64,000 nucleotides of DNA from positions 1 to 64,000 of the forward strand of contig NZ_BBOM01000013.1 in the NCBI RefSeq assembly GCF_000974485.1. Direction: 5' to 3'. Origin of the DNA: Streptomyces sp. NBRC 109706 (GTDB taxonomy: Bacteria > Actinomycetota > Actinomycetes > Streptomycetales > Streptomycetaceae). Shown here piece by piece: positions 31,850 to 39,466 of this stretch. How positions within the stretch are numbered: the stretch's first letter is position 1; each line of letters begins with the position of its first letter. The position numbers and the translations under genes are program-made. The notes below the pieces were generated by a model that saw only the letters and a program-made list of their open reading frames with translations, was not told where the DNA came from and searched no databases.

Positions 31850-33355
31850 ATGGCGGAAACGTGGGCCAATGTCCAGGTGTCGGGGGCCGATGGGGTCGAG
31901 CCCGGCCAGCTGTCGGGTTCCGACCTCTATCTGGATCTCTCCGGGGAGGGAAGCCTGCGCAGCCGGCTGATGGGCGCTCTGCGGGAGGCCATTCGTTCCG
32001 GCCGGCTCGCGCCCGGGACCCGGCTGCCGCCGCACCGCGGTCTCGCCCATGACCTGGGCATCGCCCGTAACACCGTCGCCAACGCCTATGCCGAACTGGT
32101 CGCCGAGGGCTGGCTGCAGGCGAGGCAGGGTTCCGGTACCCGGGTGGCCAGGCGGGCCGTTCCGCTGCGGGTGGACCGTGCCCGTCCCTCGCGGCATCCG
32201 CGGCACCGGCGTGTTCCGCACAGTCTGATGCCCAGTTCGCCCGACGCCGCCGCCTTCCCGCGCTCCGCCTGGCTCACCTCCACCCGCCGAGCCGTCGCCG
32301 CGGCGCCCAACGACGCGTTCGGCGTGGGGGATCCGCGTGGCCGGGTCGAACTGCGCGAAGCGCTCTCGGAGTACCTGGCCCGCGCCAGGGGGGTGCGCAC
32401 CGAGCCCGACCGGATCGTGATCTGTTCCGGCTTCGCGCACGGTCTTGAGCTGCTGGGCGGCGTGCTGCGGGGCCCGGTCGCGGTGGAGTCCTATGGTCTG
32501 GACTTCCACCGGGGCCTGCTCGAAGCGGCCGGCCTGCGCACCGTCCCGTTGACGGTCGACTCCCATGGCGCGCGGATCGACGAACTGCCGCGCACCGGTG
32601 CGAAAGCCGTGCTGCTCACCCCCGCGCATCAGTTCCCCACCGGCGGGCCGCTGCATCCCGAACGCCGGGCGGCGGTCGTCGACTGGGCCCGTTCGCACGG
32701 GGGGCTGCTGGTGGAGGACGACTACGACGGCGAGTTCCGGTACGACCGGCAGCCGGTCGGCGCGGTCCAGGGGCTCGATCCCGACCGGGTCGTCTATGTC
32801 GGCTCGGCCAGCAAGAGTCTGTCACCGGCGTTGCGGCTGGGCTGGATGGTGCTGCCGCCCTGGCTCGTCGACGAGATCGTCACCGCCAAGGGCCCCCGGG
32901 AGATATGGTCGAGCGCCGTCGACCAGCTCACTCTCGCCGACTTCATCGCCTGCGGCGCCTACGACCGGCATCTGCGGCGTATGCGGCAGCACTACCGGCG
33001 CCGCCGCGACCAGTTGGTCAGCACGCTCGCGGAACGTGCCCCGCATATCAGGGTCAGCGGCATCGCGGCCGGACTGCACGCCGTGCTCGAACTGCCGGCG
33101 GACACCGAGGAAGCGGCCGTGCGCGCGGCCGGACGACAGGGGCTGGCCCTCGACGGCCTGCGCCCCTACCGCCACCCCGACAGCGCGATGCCACGGCGCG
33201 AAGGGCTGGTCATCGGCTATGGCACACCCCCTGACCACGCCTTCGCATCGGCCCTGGCGGCGCTCTGCCTGGCGCTGCCCGACCCGCCGGACGATTCACG
33301 CCGGCCCCCGCCACCGCCCCCGGCCGGGAGGCGCCGGACCGGGGAAGGAGACTGA
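31850..33355 (+). CDS. MocR-type regulator (GntR helix-turn-helix plus aminotransferase domain)
   Basis: A 501-residue fusion of a GntR winged helix (SLRSRLMGALREAIRSGRLAPG, LPPHRGLAHDLGIARNTVANAY, about residues 33-90) and a fold-type I aminotransferase domain that binds pyridoxal phosphate as an effector. LLTPAHQFPTGGPL, VEDDYDGEFRYDR and the lysine in SASKSLSPALRLGW (PLP Schiff base) are intact. MocR proteins typically regulate a divergent gene; here that is the AhpD-like/MFS pair. A possible -10 (TATGGT, 31834-31839) is 10 bp from ATG 31850, so the leader is very short. The C-terminal 25 residues are Pro-rich. Confidence 0.92.
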   Translation: MAETWANVQVSGADGVEPGQLSGSDLYLDLSGEGSLRSRLMGALREAIRSGRLAPGTRLPPHRGLAHDLGIARNTVANAYAELVAEGWLQARQGSGTRVARRAVPLRVDRARPSRHPRHRRVPHSLMPSSPDAAAFPRSAWLTSTRRAVAAAPNDAFGVGDPRGRVELREALSEYLARARGVRTEPDRIVICSGFAHGLELLGGVLRGPVAVESYGLDFHRGLLEAAGLRTVPLTVDSHGARIDELPRTGAKAVLLTPAHQFPTGGPLHPERRAAVVDWARSHGGLLVEDDYDGEFRYDRQPVGAVQGLDPDRVVYVGSASKSLSPALRLGWMVLPPWLVDEIVTAKGPREIWSSAVDQLTLADFIACGAYDRHLRRMRQHYRRRRDQLVSTLAERAPHIRVSGIAAGLHAVLELPADTEEAAVRAAGRQGLALDGLRPYRHPDSAMPRREGLVIGYGTPPDHAFASALAALCLALPDPPDDSRRPPPPPPAGRRRTGEGD

Positions 33356-33385
33356 CCGTCGGGAGAGCCGCGGCGTTCCCACCGC

Positions 33386-33742
33386 TCACCGGAGATCGCC
33401 GAGCTCGCCGAGATCACCCAGCTCGGCACGGAGGCGGGCCTTGGGGCGGGCGCCGACGAGGGCCTTGAGGGGTTCGCCGGCGTGGAAGAGCATCAGGGTG
33501 GGCATGGAGAGCACGCCGTAGCGGGCGGTGGTCCAGGGGTTGTGGTCGACATTGAGGGAGACGATGCGGAGCTCGTCCCGCAGATCGGCGGCGAGCGATT
33601 CCAGCACCGGGGCGATCATGCGGCAGGGCGGGCACCAGTCGGCGGTGAAGTCGACCAGCACGGGAAGCGGCGCGGCGAGGACGTCCTCGGCGAAGGTGGC
33701 GTCGCTGGTCGGGGTGACCAGGGTGGCGGCGGTGTGGGTCAT
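33386..33742 (-). CDS. Thioredoxin-like protein with WCPPC active site
   Basis: A 118-residue thioredoxin fold: LVDFTADWCPPCRMIAPVLESLA holds the redox pair near residue 36, then IVSLNVDHNPWTTARYGVLSMPTLMLF with the cis-proline. The CPPC in place of CGPC is seen in specialised thioredoxins and tends to change redox potential. The C-terminus has GDLGELGDLR, unusually repetitive. ATG 33742 overlaps the MerR stop as ATGA, so this is the second gene of a two-gene operon and its amount should follow the MerR regulator. Confidence 0.88.
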   Translation of the reverse strand: MTHTAATLVTPTSDATFAEDVLAAPLPVLVDFTADWCPPCRMIAPVLESLAADLRDELRIVSLNVDHNPWTTARYGVLSMPTLMLFHAGEPLKALVGARPKARLRAELGDLGELGDLR

Positions 33743-34158
33743 GGCGAACTCCTGGTGGGATCGGCGGGTGGGGTGAGGGCGAAGGCGCAGCCGGGAGCCG
33801 GGGTCGCGGCGGCCTCGGCGCGGCTGAGGCGTTCGCCGACCACCGCTCTGACCTCGGTCAGCTCGGCGATGACCGCGTCCAGCTCGGCGAGCTTGGCGCG
33901 GTAGACGGCGAGGGAGGCGGGGCAGGTGTCGCCCGCCGGGTTGCCGGCGCGGAGGCATTCGACGAAGGGCCGTGTCTCCTCCAGGCCGAAGCCGAAGGAC
34001 TGCAGCATGCGGATCTGACGCAGCAGGCGCAGATCCTCGGGGCCGTAGGTGCGGTGCCCGTTGTGGTCTCGGCGCGCGGTGAGCAGACCGCGCGCCTCGT
34101 AGTAACGCAGGGTGCGCGTGCTTGTCCCGGCCGCCTGGGCCAGCTCTCCGATGCGCAT
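33739..34158 (-). CDS. MerR-family regulator, cysteine-containing
   Basis: A 139-residue regulator with the N-terminal winged helix (MRIGELAQAAGTSTRTLRYYE) and an antiparallel dimer helix ending near residue 115. Three cysteines follow the DNA-binding part (positions 68, 79 and 124), in contexts VECLRAG, DTCPAS and PGCAF; they could sense metals or thiol oxidation. ATG 34158 is the standard family start; upstream in-frame text is the promoter. It is coupled to a thioredoxin gene, which argues for a redox signal. A TTGACG dyad 50 bp upstream is a candidate operator. Confidence 0.87.
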   Translation of the reverse strand: MRIGELAQAAGTSTRTLRYYEARGLLTARRDHNGHRTYGPEDLRLLRQIRMLQSFGFGLEETRPFVECLRAGNPAGDTCPASLAVYRAKLAELDAVIAELTEVRAVVGERLSRAEAAATPAPGCAFALTPPADPTRSSP

Positions 34159-34205
34159 CAGGACCCCTTTCCGACTTCTCGCGCCGGTCGACTTGACCGT
34201 AGGGC

Positions 34206-34221
34206 TTGACGTCGGCGTCAA
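34206..34221. promoter_or_regulatory. Candidate MerR operator
   Basis: TTGACG-n4-CGTCAA is a perfect 6-bp inverted repeat lying between the MerR start (34158) and the divergent DUF4253 gene (34314). On the minus strand it includes a TTGACG -35; a TACGGT -10 lies at 34201-34196. A further ACTTGAC at 34191 repeats part of the arm. Confidence 0.5.
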
Positions 34222-34313
34222 CGCCAGCCTCTTTTCGGGCCGTTCTGCCCTGTGGGGACCGACATCCGCTCCGGCGACTCCGCAGTGTCAGACCCTGCCC
34301 TTAGGATACCCGC

Positions 34314-35147
34314 ATGACTACCGAGAGTAATCGCTTCGTCGCCCTCGACATCCAGCTGCCGGCCGGTCGGCTGGTCACGGCGGACGAGGGCGAGGGGGAT
34401 GAGCGGCCGCTGTGGTTGAGCGATGGGCCGGTCTCAGGCGAGCTGTGGGGGCGGATCAACGCGGCCCATGGGAAGACGGGCGTGCGCGCCCTGTTGTTGG
34501 AGCCGCTGGAGCCGTTGGATCCCGAGAACCCGGAGGCCGACGAGTACCGCCCCTGGGCCTCGGGCGAGTTGTTTCCGGCGGAGACGTCCTCTCCCGACAG
34601 CCATGACGCGGCCGATCTGTTGGCCGGCTGGTGGCGGGAGCACGCCCTGCCAGGCGAGGGCGACGAGCTGTCCGAGGAGGAACGGCTCGCCGTCGTCGCC
34701 CCCTTCGGGAGATCGTGGCCCGGGCGGGCGCCGGCCGGCTCGCCGATCGCGGACCCGGAGGAGATGGCCGCCGGATGCGCCGTCCGCCTGGCGGAGGAAC
34801 TGCCCGAGCCACGGCTGGGGTTGGTGGAGACGACGGGCTCGGGTGCCGACGCGCTGGCCGTCGCCGGCTGGTCGGGCCCGATGAACTACGGCGACACGGG
34901 CGAGTTCGCCGCCGTCCTGCGCGACTGGGAGGCGCGCTTCGGTGCCCGGGTCGTGGCGGTCGGCTTCGACACGCTGTTTCTGAGCGTCGCCTCCCCGGCG
35001 CGGTCCCTGGCGGAGGCGCTGCCGATCGCGGCGGAGCACTTCGCCTTCTGCCCGGACAACGTCTGGCAGCGCGAGGGCCCTCAGACCCTGGCCGCCTACG
35101 CGCAGGAGCTCGTCGGGGAGAAGTGCTGGGAGTTCTGGTGGGACTGA
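34314..35147 (+). CDS. DUF4253-domain protein
   Basis: A 277-residue cytoplasmic protein. The C-terminal half has the DUF4253 pattern: VETTGSGADALAVAGWSGPMNY, WEARFGARVVAVGFDTLFLSVA and the closing AAEHFAFCPDNVWQ and KCWEFWWD. Acidic overall, no membrane segment or signal. The family is widespread in Streptomyces, sometimes linked with immunity or toxin loci, but no activity is established. ATG 34314 begins the best coding stretch. Convergent with the next gene across a shared terminator. Confidence 0.85.
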   Translation: MTTESNRFVALDIQLPAGRLVTADEGEGDERPLWLSDGPVSGELWGRINAAHGKTGVRALLLEPLEPLDPENPEADEYRPWASGELFPAETSSPDSHDAADLLAGWWREHALPGEGDELSEEERLAVVAPFGRSWPGRAPAGSPIADPEEMAAGCAVRLAEELPEPRLGLVETTGSGADALAVAGWSGPMNYGDTGEFAAVLRDWEARFGARVVAVGFDTLFLSVASPARSLAEALPIAAEHFAFCPDNVWQREGPQTLAAYAQELVGEKCWEFWWD

Positions 35148-35189
35148 GAGGGTGGCTCGGAAGGCTCGGCGCACTGGTGGGGGTGTCGG

Positions 35190-35225
35190 CGCGGCGGTCG
35201 CCCGGGCGGCCGGGCGCCCGCCGCG
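35190..35225. terminator. Bidirectional hairpin between convergent genes
   Basis: A 15-bp stem with one mismatch (35190-35204 with 35211-35225, 6-nt loop) lies between the DUF4253 gene and the GH26 gene, whose 3' ends face each other. Confidence 0.7.
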
Positions 35226-35236
35226 TGACGGGCGGT

Positions 35237-36181
35237 TCAGCTCCGCCAGTTCGACAGGTCGGGCAGGTTGGCGACGCGGGGATGGTGGTAGAGGGCGCGG
35301 ATCGCCGCGTCGCTGTTCCGGTCGGTGACGACATCGGGCCACGCCATGAACCAGGACCAGCGCGGCTGTTCGGCCAGGACGTCGGCCGAGGGCAGATCGC
35401 CGATCTCGCCGAGGCCGATGGGGCGCCCCTCGGCGAGGGCGAGCAGGTTGTCGTAGTGCTCCGGCTCGTAGTGGCCCCCGTAGGTGTCCGAGGCCAGCGC
35501 GTCGACCACATCGTGGCCGGGGTAGTAGGGCGCCAACGGCTCGGCGCTGTCGTAGGCCGCGTTGGGGCTCCAGACCCAGATCAGGTTGCGCAGCCCGTGG
35601 TGGTGCACCAGGCGGTCGAAGAGCTGACGCCAGAGCGCGACAAGGCGCTCCGGCTGAGCGCCCCACCAGAACCAGGGCCCGTTCATCTCGTGGTAGGGCC
35701 GCCAGAGCACGGGCACATCGGCGTCGCGCAGTCGCCGCAACACCTTGGCCGCCTCGTCCACTTGGGCACACCACCGGGTGTGGAGGGCGGAGCCCGGTTC
35801 GAGGACGGCGTCGAACTCGGCCGGGTCCAGGTCGCGGATGATGCCGCCGTCGAACGCGACGGGCTCCTCGTCGGCCGGGCAGACCGCGTGCCAGGTGTAG
35901 GTGATCACGGCCCCGCGACGGTGCCAGGCGATGGCCTCGTCGGCGTTGGCCGCGCGGTGCTCGACCCCGTCCAGGGTGCCGGGGGCGGAGAAGCCGATCT
36001 CCTGTCCCCAGACGGCGGGCACCCGGTCGGTGATCGCGGAGATCCGCTCCGTCCAGGCGGAGCGATGCACCGGCTGGTTGTGCTGGCCGGAGAGGGTGGC
36101 CGCTCCCGAGACCCGGTGGAGCAGATCGAGCAAGTCCTGTGCTGCGGGAGTGACCTGGGGCGATACGGCTTGGTGCGACAT
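35237..36181 (-). CDS. Glycoside hydrolase family 26 (beta-mannanase-like), cytoplasmic
   Basis: A 314-residue clan-A glycosidase. GQHNQ near the N-terminus, the acid/base Glu in LWRPYHEMNGPWFWWG (around residue 160), LIWVWSPNAAYD and the nucleophile Glu in GLGEIGDLP (around 265) are the family 26 hallmarks; members cleave beta-1,4-mannan. There is no signal peptide or carbohydrate-binding module, so it should act on imported oligosaccharides inside the cell. A sugar ABC importer lies 5-8 kb away on the same strand, but no direct link is shown. ATG 36181 is 9 bp after the stop of the next upstream gene. Confidence 0.9.
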   Translation of the reverse strand: MSHQAVSPQVTPAAQDLLDLLHRVSGAATLSGQHNQPVHRSAWTERISAITDRVPAVWGQEIGFSAPGTLDGVEHRAANADEAIAWHRRGAVITYTWHAVCPADEEPVAFDGGIIRDLDPAEFDAVLEPGSALHTRWCAQVDEAAKVLRRLRDADVPVLWRPYHEMNGPWFWWGAQPERLVALWRQLFDRLVHHHGLRNLIWVWSPNAAYDSAEPLAPYYPGHDVVDALASDTYGGHYEPEHYDNLLALAEGRPIGLGEIGDLPSADVLAEQPRWSWFMAWPDVVTDRNSDAAIRALYHHPRVANLPDLSNWRS

Positions 36182-36190
36182 ATCGGCACG

Positions 36191-37048
36191 CTACCCCAGC
36201 GTCTTTTCGGCGCCGGCGGTGCGGGCCGCCGGCGCGGGGCCGGGCCCGTCGGCGGGCCGGGTCGGTTCCTGGGGCGAGGGGGTGTCGAAGGGGCCGAGCA
36301 GCAGGCTGAGTTGCGTGCCGAGCTCCTGAAATCCCAGTGCCCTGGCCACCGCTCGGGAGGCCGGCGGCCTGGCGCGCCACTGGGGCAGGAGTCCACGCGC
36401 CAACGCGTGCTCGACGGCGGCGGACGCGACCCGGCGGGCCAGGCCGCGGCCGCGCCGCTCGGGAGCGGTGAGGACACAGACATGCGCCGCCGCGCCCGGC
36501 CAGTCCACGTAGCCGGCGGCGGCAAGCACCTCGGAGCCGCTGGTGAGGACGAACGCCGGCGAGTCGATCTCGTCCAGCCCGCTCTCGCTGGCCTCGTCCG
36601 CCGCCACCCGCTCCAGCAACGCGGCCAGGCGCAGGTCCCTGGCGGGCAACTCCCCGATCCCCGGGGTCGGTCGCGCCGGGCGGAAGTCGGCCGCGGAGGT
36701 GTAGCCGAGGGTGGCGGGGCCCAGCACCTCGCGCACCGGCAGCGCCGCGAGGGCGGCGTCGGGGTCGGTGAGCGAAACGCCCTCGGTGGGCGGCGCGGAT
36801 CGGGTGGCCGGGGCGGGCAGGGCTTCGAGGAGCCGCCGGCGCTGTTCCTCGTCGGGCGCCGTGGCGATGGCCGAGCCGCCCAACTCCAGCACGCCGACCC
36901 ATCCCTCGGGGGCCAGTCGCGACGCCGGGGCGACCACGGCGGCCAACTCGCCGGGGGCGGCGGGGAAGGCCACCGGCTCGCCCGCCAGTTCACACCAGAG
37001 GGCCCGGGCTCGACGCGTCAGCGGAGACACCGGCGGATCAGCGTTCAT
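36191..37048 (-). CDS. GNAT-family acetyltransferase
   Basis: A 285-residue protein with a poorly conserved N-terminal domain and a C-terminal GNAT core: VLAAAGYVDWPGAAAHVCVLTAPERRGRGLARRVASAAVEHAL (about 178-221) contains the acetyl-CoA loop R-G-R-G-L-A, and SRAVARALGFQELG follows. The Q/R-x-x-G-x-A motif is intact. The C-terminus ends in a Pro/Ala-rich tail. It reads directly into the GH26 gene with 9 bp between, so they are probably co-transcribed. Substrate unknown. Confidence 0.83.
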   Translation of the reverse strand: MNADPPVSPLTRRARALWCELAGEPVAFPAAPGELAAVVAPASRLAPEGWVGVLELGGSAIATAPDEEQRRRLLEALPAPATRSAPPTEGVSLTDPDAALAALPVREVLGPATLGYTSAADFRPARPTPGIGELPARDLRLAALLERVAADEASESGLDEIDSPAFVLTSGSEVLAAAGYVDWPGAAAHVCVLTAPERRGRGLARRVASAAVEHALARGLLPQWRARPPASRAVARALGFQELGTQLSLLLGPFDTPSPQEPTRPADGPGPAPAARTAGAEKTLG

Positions 37049-37247
37049 GGCGAGATCGTGTCATCGACGGCGGGCGGCGGGCGCGCGAATGGTTACCGCG
37101 AGCTGTCCGAGCGGGCCGCCCGGCTGATGCGCGCCAGGGCGCGCGGGGCTCCGGACGGCTGGTCGGGCCGGTGCCGTGGGGTCCCGTGCCGGTGGGGTCG
37201 CGTGATGTCATGGGCGCCATCAACTCCGTTCGAGCAGGGGGCCCCTG

Positions 37248-38411
37248 ATGACCGTGAGCAGGCTGCGCGACATCCCCGGGATCGGTGTGGATGTGCTCGG
37301 GGACGCGGCGGACGCCCTGGCCGATCCGGAGCTGCTGCGCCTGGAGAATCTGGACACCGATCTGCGCCCGCCGCACGCGGCGTTGATCGCCACCCACCAG
37401 GCGGTGGACCAGGACGCGGCCAACAGCTATCTGCCGTTCCAGGGCGGCATGGCGCTGCGGGAGGCCGCCGCCGCGCATGTGGGGCGGATCGCGGGCCGGT
37501 CCTACGATCCGGCCACCGAGTGCGTGGTGGTGGCCGGTGGTCTCAACGGTGTGCTCAACTCCCTGCTGGCCACGGTCGAACCGGGCGACGAGGTGGTGCT
37601 CTGCGACCCGATCTACGCGGGGCTGGTCAATCGGGTGCGGCTGGCCGGTGGGGTGCCACGGTTTGTCCGGTCGCGGCCGACGGACGCGGGGTGGGAGGTC
37701 GATCCGGAGGAGTTGGCGGCGGCGGTCGGCCCGCGCACGGCGGCCGTGTTGCTGATGAGCCCGTCGATGCCCAGCGGCCTGCTGCTCGACGAACGTCACT
37801 GGGCGGCGCTGGCCGAGCCGTGTCGGCGCCACGACGCCTGGCTGATCTACGACGCAGCGATGGAACGCATCCGTTTCGACGGCCTGCCGCCGCGACATCC
37901 GGCGCGCGACGCCGGGTTGGCGGAGCGGACCATCACGGTGGGCTCGGCCTCCAAGGAGCTGCGGATGATCGGCTGGCGGGTCGGTTGGGTGGTGGGGCCC
38001 GCGTCGATCCTGGGCGATATCCGGCTGGTGGGGCTGACCAATGTGGTCTGCCAGGTGGGTCTCGCGCAGCGGGCGGTGGCCGAGGCGCTGACCGCCAGGG
38101 GCGCCGAGGAGGAGATGGCCGCGATGACGGACGAGTGGCGGCTGCGGTGCGAGACGGTGCTCGACGAGTTGGCGGACTATCCGGTGGTGCGTCCGGGCGG
38201 CGGCTGGTCGTTGCTGGTCGACGCCTGGCAACTGCGCTTGCGGCCCGTGGAGTTGTCCGAGCGGCTGCTCACCAGGGGCAAGGTGGTCGCCACCCCGATG
38301 GATGGCTGGGGGCCGAGTGGCGAGCGCTATCTGCGCCTGGTCTTCGCCAACGAGCCGGTGCACCGGCTGCGGGGCCTCGCGGATCGCTTCGCCGCCGCGC
38401 TGCCGCACTGA
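37248..38411 (+). CDS. Fold-type I PLP-dependent aminotransferase
   Basis: A 387-residue class I/II aminotransferase. AANSYLPFQGGMALREAAAAH and VVVAGGLNGVLNSLLATVEPGDEVVL form the N-terminal part; LLMSPSMPSGLLLDERH, WLIYDAAMERIRF and the PLP lysine in VGSASKELRMIGWRVGW follow. The usual NP(N/H)NPTG loop is changed to SPSMPSG, and the Asp-Glu/Asp-x-x-Tyr position reads DAAME, so its amino-acid specificity is unusual and cannot be assigned. GGGGG upstream of ATG 37248 acts as ribosome binding site. It stands alone between genes on the other strand. Confidence 0.88.
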   Translation: MTVSRLRDIPGIGVDVLGDAADALADPELLRLENLDTDLRPPHAALIATHQAVDQDAANSYLPFQGGMALREAAAAHVGRIAGRSYDPATECVVVAGGLNGVLNSLLATVEPGDEVVLCDPIYAGLVNRVRLAGGVPRFVRSRPTDAGWEVDPEELAAAVGPRTAAVLLMSPSMPSGLLLDERHWAALAEPCRRHDAWLIYDAAMERIRFDGLPPRHPARDAGLAERTITVGSASKELRMIGWRVGWVVGPASILGDIRLVGLTNVVCQVGLAQRAVAEALTARGAEEEMAAMTDEWRLRCETVLDELADYPVVRPGGGWSLLVDAWQLRLRPVELSERLLTRGKVVATPMDGWGPSGERYLRLVFANEPVHRLRGLADRFAAALPH

Positions 38412-38419
38412 CGGCGCCC

Positions 38420-38477
38420 GGACCGCACCGACGCCCCCGGGCCGCACCGACTTCCCCGGGCCGCGCGGACTCTCCCC
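38420..38477. repeat. Three 19-20 bp imperfect tandem repeats
   Basis: Units at 38420-38438, 38439-38457 and 38458-38477 share the pattern GGRCCGCACCGAC followed by a C-rich run. They occupy the gap between the converging aminotransferase and kinase-like genes. Confidence 0.55.
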
Positions 38478-38533
38478 GGGGCGTTCCGGCGGCGGTGCCG
38501 AGGGTGACGTATATCACCCGCCGGAGGGCCGGT

Positions 38534-39340
38534 TCAGTCGAGGAGGGCCGTGCGCCAGAGGTCCTGGCGGGCGTCGGCGTAGTCGGCGTCCGCGCGCCAG
38601 ACGGTGCCGTGACCGTCCCGCCACAGGTCGGTCCAGGGCTGGGCGCCGACGGCCGACCGGTCGCACAGGAAGTCGTGCATGGAGCGGGCGCGCACCCCCA
38701 GCAGCGGCACCAGCGCCTGGCGTTCGGCCTCGGTCAGTCCGTAGGAGTCGGCGAAGAGCCGCAGCCGGCGGGCCGCGTCCTGGTCGATGCGGCGGAGGGC
38801 CGGGTCGGCGGAGAGCGGGAGGAAGCCGTGGGCGGCGTAGGCCAGGTCCCAGAGCCTGGTGCCGGGCCCGGCGCCGTCCCAGTCGATGAAGGCCCAGCCG
38901 GCGCCGCTGTCCTCGGCGCCCTCGGGGACCACCAGGTTCCAGGGCGCGAGGTCGTGGTGGATGATCTGCTCCTCGCCGTCCGGCGGGATCATCCGTCGCC
39001 AGCGCGCGTCCGGCGGCGGGGTGAAGTCGGCCGCGGCGTCGTGGAACTCGCGGATCAGTCGGGCGACGCGGGCCAGTCGGGTCGGCGGGTCCAGTTGGGC
39101 GAAGCGTTCGGGCCAGACGGTGCTGCCGGGGACGAACGTCAGCACCTCGCGGCCCTGTTCGTCGATGCCCAGGGCCCGTGGGGACGCGGGGTAGCCGACG
39201 GCGGCGAGGTGGTCGAGGAGGGCGTGGACGGCGGGGGTCCAGGGGCCGGCGGGGCGGCGGACGGTGTCGCCGATCCGCACCACGCCGCCGCTGACATTGC
39301 CGCCGGTCAGGGGCACTTCTTCGGGAACGGAGCGCTGCAT
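38534..39340 (-). CDS. Aminoglycoside-phosphotransferase-family kinase (paralogue A)
   Basis: A 268-residue protein of the APH fold: a short N-lobe (VVRIGDTVRRPAGPWTP), EVLTFVPGSTVW hinge, then the catalytic IIHHDLAPWNLVV (HxDxxxxN, Asp as base) and the metal-binding FIDWDGAGPGTRLWDLA. The N-lobe Lys is not obvious. Such proteins phosphorylate antibiotics or metabolites such as choline; the substrate is unknown. A clearly related copy lies at 53943-54713 (shared GDTVRR, DE-GREVL, DWDGA-PG). ATG 39340 is preferred over the upstream in-frame codons. Confidence 0.85.
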   Translation of the reverse strand: MQRSVPEEVPLTGGNVSGGVVRIGDTVRRPAGPWTPAVHALLDHLAAVGYPASPRALGIDEQGREVLTFVPGSTVWPERFAQLDPPTRLARVARLIREFHDAAADFTPPPDARWRRMIPPDGEEQIIHHDLAPWNLVVPEGAEDSGAGWAFIDWDGAGPGTRLWDLAYAAHGFLPLSADPALRRIDQDAARRLRLFADSYGLTEAERQALVPLLGVRARSMHDFLCDRSAVGAQPWTDLWRDGHGTVWRADADYADARQDLWRTALLD

Positions 39341-39466
39341 GGTCGAGGAGTCTGCCAGTGGGCGGCGGCCTGGCGCACGCACGGGCGTCCCGGCGGTCGG
39401 CGATGGCCGGCCGCCGGGACGTGCCGGGGAGGGCAGGAAGCGGAGGAGAGGGGTGGGCAGGCGGGT

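Noticed and set aside
37248..38411. PLP enzyme as the missing ergothioneine lyase EgtE
   Set aside because: It is an aminotransferase of different subgroup (SASKELRMIGW lysine motif), 28 kb from the egt operon and on the other strand.
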